From: Bacteroidaceae bacterium | Lineage (GTDB): Bacteria; Bacteroidota; Bacteroidia; Bacteroidales; Bacteroidaceae | Reading direction: 5' to 3' | Assembly: GCA_017940605.1 (NCBI GenBank) | Contig: JAGAYF010000044.1 | Span: forward strand, 1 to 48,833 | Length of the DNA stretch: 48,833 nucleotides | Made by a program: the position numbers and the translations under genes | Part shown: in pieces, positions 34,132 to 42,663 of the stretch | Position numbering within the stretch: the first letter of the stretch is position 1 | How the letters are laid out: every line of letters begins with the position of its first letter | The notes under the pieces: generated by a model | What the model was told of the DNA's origin: nothing | The model's input: the letters and a program-made list of their open reading frames with translations, nothing else | Database searches by the model: none

Positions 34132-36513
34132 ATGACTGATAGAGACAAGAACACGATGTTGCTGAACGAACTGCCCATAGGACAGACCGCGCGCGTGGTG
34201 CGCGTGGGCGGCGAGCGCGAGTTGCGCCAGCACCTGCTGGACATGGGAGTCATACCGGGTGCCGAGGTGATGCTGGAGAAGTATGCCCCCATGGGCGACC
34301 CCATCCAAATCAAGGTACACGGCTATCAACTCACCCTGCGCCTGGCCTCGGCAGCCATGATTGAGGTAAGCCCGTGCGCGCCCAGCCCCACCACGCAGGA
34401 CCTGGCCCACACGAAGGAAAAGGCCAAGCCGACCCCCCACCCGGGATACGGCGAGACCACGGCGGCCAACCACAGCCGCACAAGGCATGCCGTGCTGCCC
34501 AAGGACAAGAAGCTGGTGTTTGCGCTCGTGGGCAACCAGAATTGCGGCAAGACGACCCTCTTCAACCAGCTTACGGGCATGAATCAGCACGTGGGCAACT
34601 TCCCCGGCGTGACCATCGACACCAAGAGCGGCACGGTCAGGGGGTATCCGCAGGCCGAAGTGGTGGACTTGCCGGGCATCTACTCGCTCTCACCCTACAG
34701 CAACGAGGAAATAGTAAGCCGCGACTTCATACTCAGGGACAAGCCCGATGCCATCATCAACATTGTGGATGCGACCAACATTGAGCGCAACCTGTACCTG
34801 ACCATGCAACTCATGGAACTGAAGACCCCCATGGTGGTGGCCCTCAACATGATGGACGAAGTGCGAAGCAACGGCGGCTCCATCCTCATCAACGAAATGG
34901 AACGCCGGCTGGGACTGCCCATCGTGCCCATATCGGCCGCTAAGGGCGAAGGCGTGAGCGAATTGATTGAGCACGTGGTGCACGTGGCGCAGTATCAGGA
35001 AATTCCCGACTGGCTCGACCTGTGCTCACCCCAGGACAACGGCGGTGCCATGCACCGGTGCGTCCATTCGGTGATGCACCTCATTGAAGACCACGCCGTA
35101 CAGGCCGACATACCCACGCGATTTGCCGCCTGCAAGCTGGTGGAGCATGACGAACTGGTGGAACAGGCCCTGCAACTGCACAGCAAGGAGCGCGAAGCCA
35201 TCGAACTTATCATCAGCCAGCTGGAGGAAGAGCGCGGCATGGATGCCGCCGCCGCCGTGGCCGAGATGCGCTTCGTCTTCATCAGCCGCATTTGCCGCAA
35301 GACCGTCATACGGCCGCCCGAAAGCAAGGAGATGCACCGCAGCAGGCACATAGACCGCTTCCTGACGGGACGGTGGACGGCACTGCCCGCATTTCTGCTG
35401 ATCATGATGGTCATCTTCTGGCTCACGTTCGACGTCATAGGCGGCCGCATGCAGAACGGGCTGGCCAAATGGATTGCGCTCATCACCCAGCAGGCCGACG
35501 CACTGCTGACACAGTGGGACATCTATCCCGTACTGCGCAGCCTGATTATCAACGGCATCTTCTCGGGCGTGGGAGTGGTGCTGAGCTTCCTGCCCATCAT
35601 TGTAGTGCTGTTCTTCTTCCTGTCCATACTGGAAGACAGCGGATACATGGCGCGCATAGCCTTTGTGACGGACAAACTGCTGCGCAAGATAGGCCTGTCG
35701 GGCCGCTCCATCGTCCCCTTGCTGCTGGGATTTGGCTGCAGCGTGCCCAGCGTGCTGTCGTGCCGCACACTGCCGTCGGAACGCGACCGCAAAGTGACGG
35801 TCATGCTTGTCCCGTTTATGAGTTGCACGGCCAAGCTGCCCATCTATGCTTTCTTTACGGCCGTTTTCTTCCCGCGCCATGCCGCCTTGGTCATGATCCT
35901 GCTTTACCTGACGGGCATCATCACGGGCGTACTGGTGGCCCTGCTGCTGAAGCGCGTCATCTTCAGGGGTCAGCCCGTGCCCTTTGTCATGGAACTGCCC
36001 ATCTACCGTTTCCCGTCGGCCATCAGCGTGGGAAGACTCATCTGGGACAAATCCCGCGACTTCCTGCAGCGCGCCTTTACCTTTATATTTATGGCCACCA
36101 TTGTCATTTGGTTTTTGCAGACCTTTGACTGGCGGCTTCAGGTGGTCACCAGTTCCCACGACAGCATGCTGGCCAATGTTTCGGGTTGGATAGCGGCGGC
36201 ATTTGCGCCCCTGGGGCTGGCCGATTGGCGCATCGTTACGTCTTTGGTCTCAGGCTTCATGGCCAAGGAGAGCGTCGTTTCCACGCTGACCGTACTCTTT
36301 GGCAGCGACACGCCGATAGCATCGGTCCTGACACCGACCACTGCATTTACATTCCTCGTTTTCTGCCTTTTGTACACACCCTGCGTGGCAACCATCGCGA
36401 CCGTGAAACGCGAAATGGGAAGCCGCTATGCCATGGGCCTCGTGCTGTGGCAGTGCGCCATAGCCTGGGTGGCAGCGTGGCTTGTCCACATAGTTTGCCA
36501 GTGGCTGCTTTAG
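34132..36513 (+). CDS. feoB: Ferrous iron transporter, FeoA-FeoB fusion
   Basis: A 793-aa inner-membrane Fe2+ importer. A FeoA (SH3-like) domain occupies about residues 1-75 (LNELPIGQTARVVRVGG to LRLASAAMIEV). A linker follows, then the FeoB GTPase: G1 GNQNCGKTT at residue 134, G2/G3 NFPGVTIDT and DLPGIYSLSPYS, G4 NMMDE. The gated membrane domain comes next (LGFGCSVPSVLSCRTL, VPFMSCTAKLPIYAFF and later segments). The start is set at 34132 because a -7 box (TAACTTTG 34094-34101) would put the in-frame ATG at 34099 before or at the transcription start. A FeoB-associated peptide follows 22 nt downstream. Confidence 0.95.
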   Translation: MTDRDKNTMLLNELPIGQTARVVRVGGERELRQHLLDMGVIPGAEVMLEKYAPMGDPIQIKVHGYQLTLRLASAAMIEVSPCAPSPTTQDLAHTKEKAKPTPHPGYGETTAANHSRTRHAVLPKDKKLVFALVGNQNCGKTTLFNQLTGMNQHVGNFPGVTIDTKSGTVRGYPQAEVVDLPGIYSLSPYSNEEIVSRDFILRDKPDAIINIVDATNIERNLYLTMQLMELKTPMVVALNMMDEVRSNGGSILINEMERRLGLPIVPISAAKGEGVSELIEHVVHVAQYQEIPDWLDLCSPQDNGGAMHRCVHSVMHLIEDHAVQADIPTRFAACKLVEHDELVEQALQLHSKEREAIELIISQLEEERGMDAAAAVAEMRFVFISRICRKTVIRPPESKEMHRSRHIDRFLTGRWTALPAFLLIMMVIFWLTFDVIGGRMQNGLAKWIALITQQADALLTQWDIYPVLRSLIINGIFSGVGVVLSFLPIIVVLFFFLSILEDSGYMARIAFVTDKLLRKIGLSGRSIVPLLLGFGCSVPSVLSCRTLPSERDRKVTVMLVPFMSCTAKLPIYAFFTAVFFPRHAALVMILLYLTGIITGVLVALLLKRVIFRGQPVPFVMELPIYRFPSAISVGRLIWDKSRDFLQRAFTFIFMATIVIWFLQTFDWRLQVVTSSHDSMLANVSGWIAAAFAPLGLADWRIVTSLVSGFMAKESVVSTLTVLFGSDTPIASVLTPTTAFTFLVFCLLYTPCVATIATVKREMGSRYAMGLVLWQCAIAWVAAWLVHIVCQWLL

Positions 36514-36535
36514 ATTTTCTTACAACAACACAGAA

Positions 36536-36685
36536 ATGAACCTCCAAAGCTGGTTACTGCTGCTTGTCATACTGCTGGTTGCGCTGGGCATACTGCGCAT
36601 CTTGCTCCGCAACCACCGCGCCCAACGCGGCGGATGCACCCATTGCGACCAACAGCATTGCCCGTTTCGCAGCAAAAAAGAATAA
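36536..36685 (+). CDS. FeoB-associated Cys-rich membrane protein
   Basis: A 49-aa protein starting MNLQSWLLLLVILLVALGI, a single transmembrane helix. A short basic segment and the Cys/His tail GCTHCDQQHCPF follow, giving three cysteines and two histidines suited to Fe2+ or Zn2+ binding. This is the architecture of the FeoB-associated Cys-rich family found downstream of Bacteroidota feoB. It lies 22 nt after the feoAB stop, so it is almost certainly cotranscribed. A role in Fe2+ handling at the FeoB pore is inferred from context. Confidence 0.85.
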   Translation: MNLQSWLLLLVILLVALGILRILLRNHRAQRGGCTHCDQQHCPFRSKKE

Positions 36686-36715
36686 TCCACCGTAAAGTCT
36701 GATTTTTTTCGAAAT

Positions 36716-37909
36716 ATGCTTGAACTACAAAACTTCTATAACGCCCAACGAGTCCTGAAATCGATTCTGCGCACGACCAACCTGCTGCACACACCCAAGC
36801 TAAGCACCGAATGCGACGTATACATCAAGCCGGAATGCCTGCAAAAGACAGGTTCATTCAAGCTGCGCGGTGCTTACTACAAGATATCGCAACTTTCCGA
36901 TGAGGAAAAGGCCCGCGGAGTTGTGGCCTGCTCAGCAGGAAACCATGCCCAGGGTGTGGCACTGGGAGCAACCTCAATGGGAATCAAGAGCCTGATCTGT
37001 TTACCCGAGGGAGCGCCTATCAGCAAGGTCGAGGCGACCCGCCGACTGGGAGCAGAAATCTGTTTAGTCCCCGGCATCTATGACGATGCCTATGCACGCG
37101 CCCTGCAGCTGCGCGACGAAAACGGTTACACCTTTGTCCATCCGTTTGACGACGAGAACGTCATTGCCGGTCAGGGAACGGTGGGTCTGGAAGTGCTGGA
37201 ACAATTGCCCGACGCGCAAGCCGTCGTAGTTCCGGTGGGCGGTGGCGGTCTCATCAGCGGCGTGGCCTATGCGCTGAAAGCCGTGCGGCCCGACATAAAG
37301 GTCTTTGGCGTTCAGGCAGCAGGCGCGGCCAGCATGGTGGAAAGCATCGCGCGGCAGAAACGCACGACGCTGGAAAAAGTATCCACCATCGCGGACGGTT
37401 TGGCCGTCAAAGAACCCGGCGAGATAACCTACGATTTGTGTTCGCGCTACGTGGACGAAATCATTTCCGTCGGGGAGGACGAAATATGCTCGGCCATACT
37501 GCGTTTGCTGGAAGAAGAAAAAATGGTGGTTGAAGGGGCCGGCGCGGCCAGCATCGCCGCCGTAATGTTCAACAAACTCCCACTGAAGGGACTGAAGACC
37601 GTGTGCATCGCAAGCGGAGGGAACATTGACGTAAACATTCTCAACCGCGTCATAAGCCGCGGCCTTGCAAAGGACGGCCGCCTTTGCAATATCGAGATGG
37701 AATTGCCCGACAAACCAGGAAGCCTCGTGAAAGTTTCCAGCGTCATCGCCCGACTCGGGGCAAACATCCTCAGCGTTCATCACGACCGCACGGCAAACCG
37801 CCGCGAAGTCAATGCATGCATACTCCACATCACGGCAGAGACAAAGAATGCGCACCATGTGGAACTCATCAAGGAAGCGCTGAGCAAGGAAGGACTGAAA
37901 ATTTTATAA
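36716..37909 (+). CDS. ilvA: Threonine ammonia-lyase with C-terminal ACT domain
   Basis: A 397-aa PLP enzyme converting threonine to 2-oxobutyrate, the first step of isoleucine synthesis or threonine catabolism. The PLP lysine is K49 in KTGSFKLRGA. Other motifs are ACSAGNHAQGVA, PVGGGGLISGVAYAL and EGAGAASIAAV. The last ~70 residues (LPDKPGSLVKVSSVIARLGA onward) form one ACT-like domain, as in the shorter, often catabolic type, rather than the double domain of long biosynthetic IlvA. RidA follows 18 nt after the stop. Confidence 0.93.
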   Translation: MLELQNFYNAQRVLKSILRTTNLLHTPKLSTECDVYIKPECLQKTGSFKLRGAYYKISQLSDEEKARGVVACSAGNHAQGVALGATSMGIKSLICLPEGAPISKVEATRRLGAEICLVPGIYDDAYARALQLRDENGYTFVHPFDDENVIAGQGTVGLEVLEQLPDAQAVVVPVGGGGLISGVAYALKAVRPDIKVFGVQAAGAASMVESIARQKRTTLEKVSTIADGLAVKEPGEITYDLCSRYVDEIISVGEDEICSAILRLLEEEKMVVEGAGAASIAAVMFNKLPLKGLKTVCIASGGNIDVNILNRVISRGLAKDGRLCNIEMELPDKPGSLVKVSSVIARLGANILSVHHDRTANRREVNACILHITAETKNAHHVELIKEALSKEGLKIL

Positions 37910-37927
37910 ACCAACAGATCATTTTAT

Positions 37928-38308
37928 ATGGACATCCAATCAATTCACACAGAAAAAGCCCCCCAGGCCATCGGCCCGTACAGCCAGGCCATTGAAGCCA
38001 ACGGATTCGTATTTGCATCGGGTCAAATTCCCCTCGACCCCGCCACAAACACATTTGTTGCAGGTGGAATCAAGGAGCAGACGGCCCAAGCGCTGACCAA
38101 TGCCAGCCACATTCTGCGGCAAGCCGGCACTGACTTGAGCCACGTGGTCAAAACAACCGTGTTCCTCCATGACATGGACGACTTTGCCGCCATGAACGAA
38201 GTGTACGCCCAGTTTTTCAGCGAGCCCTACCCTGCACGCAGCGCCGTGGCCGTCAAGAAACTGCCCAAGGGCGCACTTGTAGAGATTGAGTGCATCGCCG
38301 TAAAATAA
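37928..38308 (+). CDS. ridA: Reactive intermediate deaminase RidA
   Basis: A 126-aa protein of the RidA/YjgF/UK114 family that hydrolyses 2-aminoacrylate and 2-aminocrotonate, the unstable enamines released by PLP dehydratases. It has APQAIGPYSQAI at the start, FASGQIPLDP, and PYPARSAVAV containing the catalytic Arg, ending LVEIECIAVK. It sits 18 nt after the threonine deaminase gene that makes its substrate, a clear functional pair. The CDF exporter begins 12 nt later and may be cotranscribed. Confidence 0.96.
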   Translation: MDIQSIHTEKAPQAIGPYSQAIEANGFVFASGQIPLDPATNTFVAGGIKEQTAQALTNASHILRQAGTDLSHVVKTTVFLHDMDDFAAMNEVYAQFFSEPYPARSAVAVKKLPKGALVEIECIAVK

Positions 38309-38320
38309 CCCCCGCCCAAC

Positions 38321-39229
38321 ATGGGTAGCCATCACCACCACCCACACCACTACGAAGGGGACAACCGCTCGCAGAACGGTATCTTCGTACTGTGCATCCT
38401 CCTCAACCTGCTATTCGTAGGCATTGAGGCCGGCGTTGGGCTGTGGCAACACTCCCTCTCGCTGCTGGCCGATGCCGGCCACAACCTGAGCGATGTCTTC
38501 AGCCTGCTATTGGTCCTCGTTTCCTTTCACTTGGCCAAAATACGCTCCAACTCGCACTTCACCTACGGATACAAAAAAAGCACCATCCTCATTTCCCTCC
38601 TCAATGCCATCATATTGCTCATTGCAGTAGGCGGCATCCTGCTTGAGAGCGTGCGAAAGTTCTCCCATCCCGCCGCCATTGACGGCGCAGCCGTCTCCTG
38701 CACGGCCCTCGCGGGCATCCTGGTAAACGGCTTCACGGCCATCCTGCTCATCCGCGGCCAGCAACATGACCTTAACGTGCGCGGCGCGTTCCTCCACATG
38801 GTTGCCGACACGCTGGTCTCGGCCGGCGTGGTGGTCAGCGGCTACATCATCAGACATACGGGCTGGTATGTCATCGACCCGCTTGTCAGCATCCTGATTG
38901 TCGTTGTCATTATCTTCAGCACGTGGCGCTTGCTTTCCGACAGCCTGCGTCTCAGCCTGGACGGACTGCCCGAGGGCATCAGCCTGGAGCAGGTAACGCA
39001 AACGCTGACCGAGCATCCCCTGGTCAAGGACGTCCATCACGTCCACGTGTGGGCCATCAGCACGACGGACAACGCCCTGACAGCCCATATCGTCATTGAA
39101 AACCTGGACGAGATGGAGGATATCAAGGACACCCTCAAGCAACGGCTGGCCGCGCTGGGCATTGCGCACAGCACGCTGGAGATGGAGACCCCTGCCAGCC
39201 ATTGCCACCACGACAACTGCTGTTGCTGA
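38321..39229 (+). CDS. Cation diffusion facilitator (CzcD/ZitB-type metal exporter)
   Basis: A 302-aa inner-membrane metal/proton antiporter, most likely for Zn2+. A His-rich N-terminus (MGSHHHHPHHYEGD) is followed by six transmembrane segments with ADAGHNLSDVFS in TM2 and HMVADTLVSAG in TM5, the H/D metal-site motifs. The C-terminal cytoplasmic domain (VKDVHHVHVWAIST) ends in HCHHDNCCC, a second metal-rich tail. Both tails suit Zn2+, Co2+ or Cu sensing. It closes the threonine deaminase-ridA transcript, although no functional tie is evident. Confidence 0.92.
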   Translation: MGSHHHHPHHYEGDNRSQNGIFVLCILLNLLFVGIEAGVGLWQHSLSLLADAGHNLSDVFSLLLVLVSFHLAKIRSNSHFTYGYKKSTILISLLNAIILLIAVGGILLESVRKFSHPAAIDGAAVSCTALAGILVNGFTAILLIRGQQHDLNVRGAFLHMVADTLVSAGVVVSGYIIRHTGWYVIDPLVSILIVVVIIFSTWRLLSDSLRLSLDGLPEGISLEQVTQTLTEHPLVKDVHHVHVWAISTTDNALTAHIVIENLDEMEDIKDTLKQRLAALGIAHSTLEMETPASHCHHDNCCC

Positions 39230-39230
39230 C

Positions 39231-39262
39231 AAAAAGGGAGGCCGCTGAACAGCGGCCTCCCT
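39231..39262 (-). terminator. Terminator of mdh
   Basis: GGGAGGCCGCT (39236-39246) pairs with AGCGGCCTCCC (39251-39261) around a 4-nt loop. The plus-strand A-run 39231-39235 gives TTTTT on the minus strand. It may weakly stop the convergent CDF transcript as well. Confidence 0.85.
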
Positions 39263-39291
39263 TCACAAACGGGTTCTATGTCAATACCCCA

Positions 39292-40284
39292 TCAAAGGTT
39301 GGGGTTAATCTTATTCCATTCGCTGACAGGGGGAACGATGTTGAGCGTTACCAACTCGTCGCGCATCTTGCAAAGGTGCTCATAGCTGGCATCGAGCTTG
39401 GCGTTCTCCTCTGCCGTGCCCTGGGGAACTTCAAAGGTTGCGCCGTTGATTCCCATGGTGGTCTTCATGGCCATCATGATGTGGTCATACTTGTCTGTCT
39501 TCACATATGTGCCAACAGGGAAACGGAACGGTGCGCCGCCCATGGCTGCGCGTATCATCTCAACGCTGAGGTAGGAGGGGCTTTGGAATGAGCTGCGGCC
39601 GCGCAGCTTGATGATGGCAGCACCACCCTGCGTCACGTCTTTCTTCATTTGCTCCCACTCCTCGGCAGGAAATTCGGCCGTACCAATGATGTCGGTCAGC
39701 TTGCGGCCTGCGATTTCCACATGGCTTCCAAACACAGCCATCTGCTCACCATGGCCGCCGTAGGTGGCACAACCGGTGATTTCGTCCTGCATAACGCCGA
39801 ACTTCTTGGCCAACGCGCTCTGCAGACGGGTGGTATCCAGTCCGGCCAGCGTGGTAACCTGTCCGGGCTTTAACCCAGAGTACAGCAATGTCACCAAACC
39901 TGTCAGGTCGGCGGGATTGAAGATGATGACCACGTGCTTCACGTCGGGGCAGTAGGCCTTGATGTTCTTGCCCAGCTCTTCAGCAATCTTGCAGTTGCCT
40001 GCCAGGAGGTCCTCACGCGTCATTCCCTCCTTGCGGGGTGCACCACCGCTGGAAATAATGTACTTGGCATTGGTAAAGGCCTCCTTTACATCGGTCGTAG
40101 CCGTGATTTTCACGTTGCCAAAGCCGCTCTGGCGCATTTCCTCGGCCACTCCCTCGGGCGAGAACACGTCATAGAGACAGATATCGTTGGTCAGTCCCAT
40201 CATCAGGGCCGACTGTACCATGTTGGAGCCTATCATACCTGCGGCACCCACAATAACAAGCTTGTCGTTAGTCAAAAATTCCAT
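39292..40284 (-). CDS. mdh: Malate dehydrogenase (NAD-dependent)
   Basis: A 330-aa enzyme interconverting malate and oxaloacetate, part of the reductive branch used for fumarate and succinate production in these anaerobes. The ATG at 40284 gives MEFLTNDKLVIVGAAGMIGSNM, with the Rossmann loop GAAGMIG immediately inside, as in Bacteroidales homologues. An upstream in-frame ATG at 40317 would add 11 poorly conserved residues. Other motifs are SSGGAPRKEGMTREDLL, IFNPADLTG and ATYGGHGEQM with the catalytic His. A -7 box TAAATTTG lies at plus coordinates 40335-40342. It is monocistronic with a strong terminator. Confidence 0.92.
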   Translation of the reverse strand: MEFLTNDKLVIVGAAGMIGSNMVQSALMMGLTNDICLYDVFSPEGVAEEMRQSGFGNVKITATTDVKEAFTNAKYIISSGGAPRKEGMTREDLLAGNCKIAEELGKNIKAYCPDVKHVVIIFNPADLTGLVTLLYSGLKPGQVTTLAGLDTTRLQSALAKKFGVMQDEITGCATYGGHGEQMAVFGSHVEIAGRKLTDIIGTAEFPAEEWEQMKKDVTQGGAAIIKLRGRSSFQSPSYLSVEMIRAAMGGAPFRFPVGTYVKTDKYDHIMMAMKTTMGINGATFEVPQGTAEENAKLDASYEHLCKMRDELVTLNIVPPVSEWNKINPNL

Positions 40285-40537
40285 TGTATTGTTATCTTTA
40301 AAATTAATTATTTCCACATCTGCGGTAGCGAGTGCAAATTTAACGATTATATTTGAGAATTGCGGCCTTTGCCCCCAATTTATTTTTCATCGTTGCCCGC
40401 CAAGGTTTTTCCTGTGCAGAACCCACTTTCCGGGGAGCATCTGCAGGGGCATCGCCCTGCGTGATCCGGCACTGTCCGGACCGTCCCTTTACGCCGCACG
40501 GTAGGGCGGCCGTCACGCACGCCAAGCCAGCGCCGTT

Positions 40538-40617
40538 TCTTACGCCTTGTTCGTCCCACTTTTACGCCTTGACGGAATTTTTTCAGGCCGCATTCAACTG
40601 CTTTTTACGCCTTGCCG
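40538..40617 (+). repeat. Phased box array, copy F (4 boxes)
   Basis: Box cores at ACGCC 40542, ACGCC 40564, AGGCC 40585 (core TTTTTTCAGGCCGCAT) and ACGCC 40607 are spaced 22, 21 and 22 nt; three are TTACGCCTTG. An isolated ACGCC at 40519 (23 nt earlier) may be a decayed fifth box. It lies between the divergent mdh and pepP genes. The rest of the gap (40343-40537) shows nothing clear. Confidence 0.8.
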
Positions 40618-40629
40618 TTTTCGTTTTAT

Positions 40630-40680
40630 GGGGCATACGTGAGAAACATGCCCCAGCCCTACCCCCTGCAGCCCAGGGCT
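40630..40680. other. Two adjacent hairpins next to array F
   Basis: GGGGCAT (40630-40636) pairs with ATGCCCC (40648-40654), and directly after it AGCCCT (40655-40660) pairs with AGGGCT (40675-40680). Neither is followed by a T-run. They start 13 nt after the last box of array F and might form part of the same structured region. Confidence 0.4.
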
Positions 40681-40802
40681 GGACGGCCATGAACCACAGC
40701 GCGAGCCACTTGGGCCACAACCGTCGTGCCTTACCACGGCTGCGCCACGCCATGGGGGCCGTGTTTTCACGAATGGGCGGCAAAACGATTCCGTGTTTTT
40801 AT

Positions 40803-40832
40803 TGGCCGTTTTCCAAAGTTACATTAACTTTG
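40803..40832 (+). promoter_or_regulatory. Promoter of the pepP-priA unit
   Basis: TTG (40803-40805), 19 nt, then TAACTTTG (40825-40832) gives a consensus Bacteroidota promoter, 16 nt before the ATG at 40849. The leader would be only about 10 nt. Confidence 0.75.
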
Positions 40833-40848
40833 CAGAAAGAAAACAAGA

Positions 40849-42663
40849 ATGGAACAGAACCCCACGCAACGCGTCCAATCCCTGCGCAGTTTCATGCGTG
40901 AACACCAATTGGACGCATTTATCATACCTACCGCCGACCCCCACGCCAGCGAGTACGTGCCTGCCCACTGGGAGTGCCGTCGGTGGCTGACGGGCTTTAC
41001 GGGTTCGGCGGGTACGGCCGTCGTTACCCACGACCAGGCCGCGCTGTGGACCGACTCGCGCTACTTCCTGCAAGCCGGGGAGCAGTTGGAGGGCACGCCC
41101 TTCCGGCTCATGCGCGAGCGCACCGAGGGGACACCCACCCTGGGGCAGTGGCTCGCGCAGCAGTTGCACACAGGGCAGCAGGTGGGCGTGAACGGACAGG
41201 TGTTCAGCATAGGCCAGTTAAACGACCTGCGCGCAGAACTGGACGGAAGTGGCATTCAGGTGACATTGGCCGCCGACCCCTTTGACCACATTTGGCCCGA
41301 CCGCCCCAGCCTGCCCAATGGAAAGGCATGGGTGCACCCTGTACAATATGCAGGTGAAGGCAGGGCCGACAAGGTGGACCGCCTGCGCCATGAGTTGCGC
41401 TCAGTGGGGTGCAACGCCATGTTGGTAACGGCACTGGACGAGGTGGCATGGCTGCTCAACCTGCGCGGCAGCGACATCCACTGCAATCCGCTCTGCCTGA
41501 ACTTCTGCCTGGTGCTTCCCCACGCCGTCCACCTGTACATCGACTCCGCCAAGCTGACGGCAGCGGCCCTGGACGAGCTGACGGGTGGGGATTGTCCTGT
41601 CAGCCTGCACCCCTATCAGGACATTTACCATGAACTGCCCCGCGTGGCCGACGGCTGTCGCTGCCTGCTGCCACCGCAGACCAATGCGCAGCTGTTCCTG
41701 CGCATGCAAGGCGCAGAACAAGCCATGCTGCCGTCGCCCATAGCGTCGATGAAAGCAGTGAAGAACGAGACGGAAATAGGCGGATTCCGCCAAGCCATGC
41801 TGCGCGACGGCGTGGCCATGGTCAAGTTCCTGCGCTGGCTGAAACCAGCCGTACAGGCCGGCGGCCAAACCGAACTGAGCGTCAGCCGCAGGCTGGAGGA
41901 ACTGCGCGCCGAGGGACACGGATACAGGGGACTCAGTTTTGACACCATAGCGGCCTACGGGCCGCACGGGGCAGTGGTACACTATGAGGCCACGCCCCAG
42001 ACCGATGCCCCGCTGAAGCCACGCGGGCTGCTGTTGCTGGACAGCGGCGCACAATATGTGGACGGCACGACCGACATAACGCGCACCATAGCACTCGGAC
42101 CGGTGACGGCCGAGGAAAGGAAAGTCTACACCTTGGTATTGAAAGGCCACATCGGGCTCAGCAGGCTGCGCTTTCCGCGCGGAGCAAGCGGCACGCAGCT
42201 GGACCTGGCCGCACGGGCGGCCATGTGGCGCGAGGGATACAATTTTGGACACGGCACGGGACACGGCGTAGGCAGTTTCCTGTGTGTGCACGAAGGCCCG
42301 CACCAAATCAGGCAGAACTATGTGGCCGAACCCTTTAGGGAAGGCATGATTGTCACCGACGAGCCCGGCATCTACGTGGAGGACCATTTCGGTGTCCGCA
42401 TAGAGAACATGCTCCTGTGCGTACCCTTCAGGACAACGGCCTACGGAGCGTTTTTGGAATTTACGCCGCTCACGCTGTGCCCCATCGACCTTGCGCCGGT
42501 GGCGCGAGAAAGGCTCACTGCCGAGGAAGTGGAGTGGATAGATGCCTACCACCGGCACGTGAGGGCCGAGTTGATGTCCCTTTTGACCGACGAAGCTGAC
42601 CGCGAATGGTTGCGCCAAGCCACCCAACCCCTCCACATGCAACTGGCCCATGAAGTATGCTGA
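40849..42663 (+). CDS. pepP: Xaa-Pro aminopeptidase (M24B, aminopeptidase P type)
   Basis: A 604-aa cytoplasmic metallopeptidase removing N-terminal residues before proline. Two creatinase-like N-terminal domains (starting LRSFMREHQLDAFIIPTADPH and with NLRGSDIHCNP near residue 200) precede the pita-bread catalytic domain. Metal ligands are all visible: LLLDSGAQYVDGTTDITRT (two Asp), GTGHGVGSFL (His), TDEPGIYVED (Glu) and RIENMLL (Glu). The ~600-aa three-domain length is that of XPNPEP1-like enzymes, rather than short E. coli PepP. Its last 14 nt overlap the priA start. Confidence 0.93.
   Translation: MEQNPTQRVQSLRSFMREHQLDAFIIPTADPHASEYVPAHWECRRWLTGFTGSAGTAVVTHDQAALWTDSRYFLQAGEQLEGTPFRLMRERTEGTPTLGQWLAQQLHTGQQVGVNGQVFSIGQLNDLRAELDGSGIQVTLAADPFDHIWPDRPSLPNGKAWVHPVQYAGEGRADKVDRLRHELRSVGCNAMLVTALDEVAWLLNLRGSDIHCNPLCLNFCLVLPHAVHLYIDSAKLTAAALDELTGGDCPVSLHPYQDIYHELPRVADGCRCLLPPQTNAQLFLRMQGAEQAMLPSPIASMKAVKNETEIGGFRQAMLRDGVAMVKFLRWLKPAVQAGGQTELSVSRRLEELRAEGHGYRGLSFDTIAAYGPHGAVVHYEATPQTDAPLKPRGLLLLDSGAQYVDGTTDITRTIALGPVTAEERKVYTLVLKGHIGLSRLRFPRGASGTQLDLAARAAMWREGYNFGHGTGHGVGSFLCVHEGPHQIRQNYVAEPFREGMIVTDEPGIYVEDHFGVRIENMLLCVPFRTTAYGAFLEFTPLTLCPIDLAPVARERLTAEEVEWIDAYHRHVRAELMSLLTDEADREWLRQATQPLHMQLAHEVC

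Noticed and set aside
38321-38350. HHHHPHHY at the CDF N-terminus as an artificial tag
   Set aside because: Irregular His clusters are normal metal-binding extensions in CDF exporters, and the C-terminus has a matching Cys/His tail.
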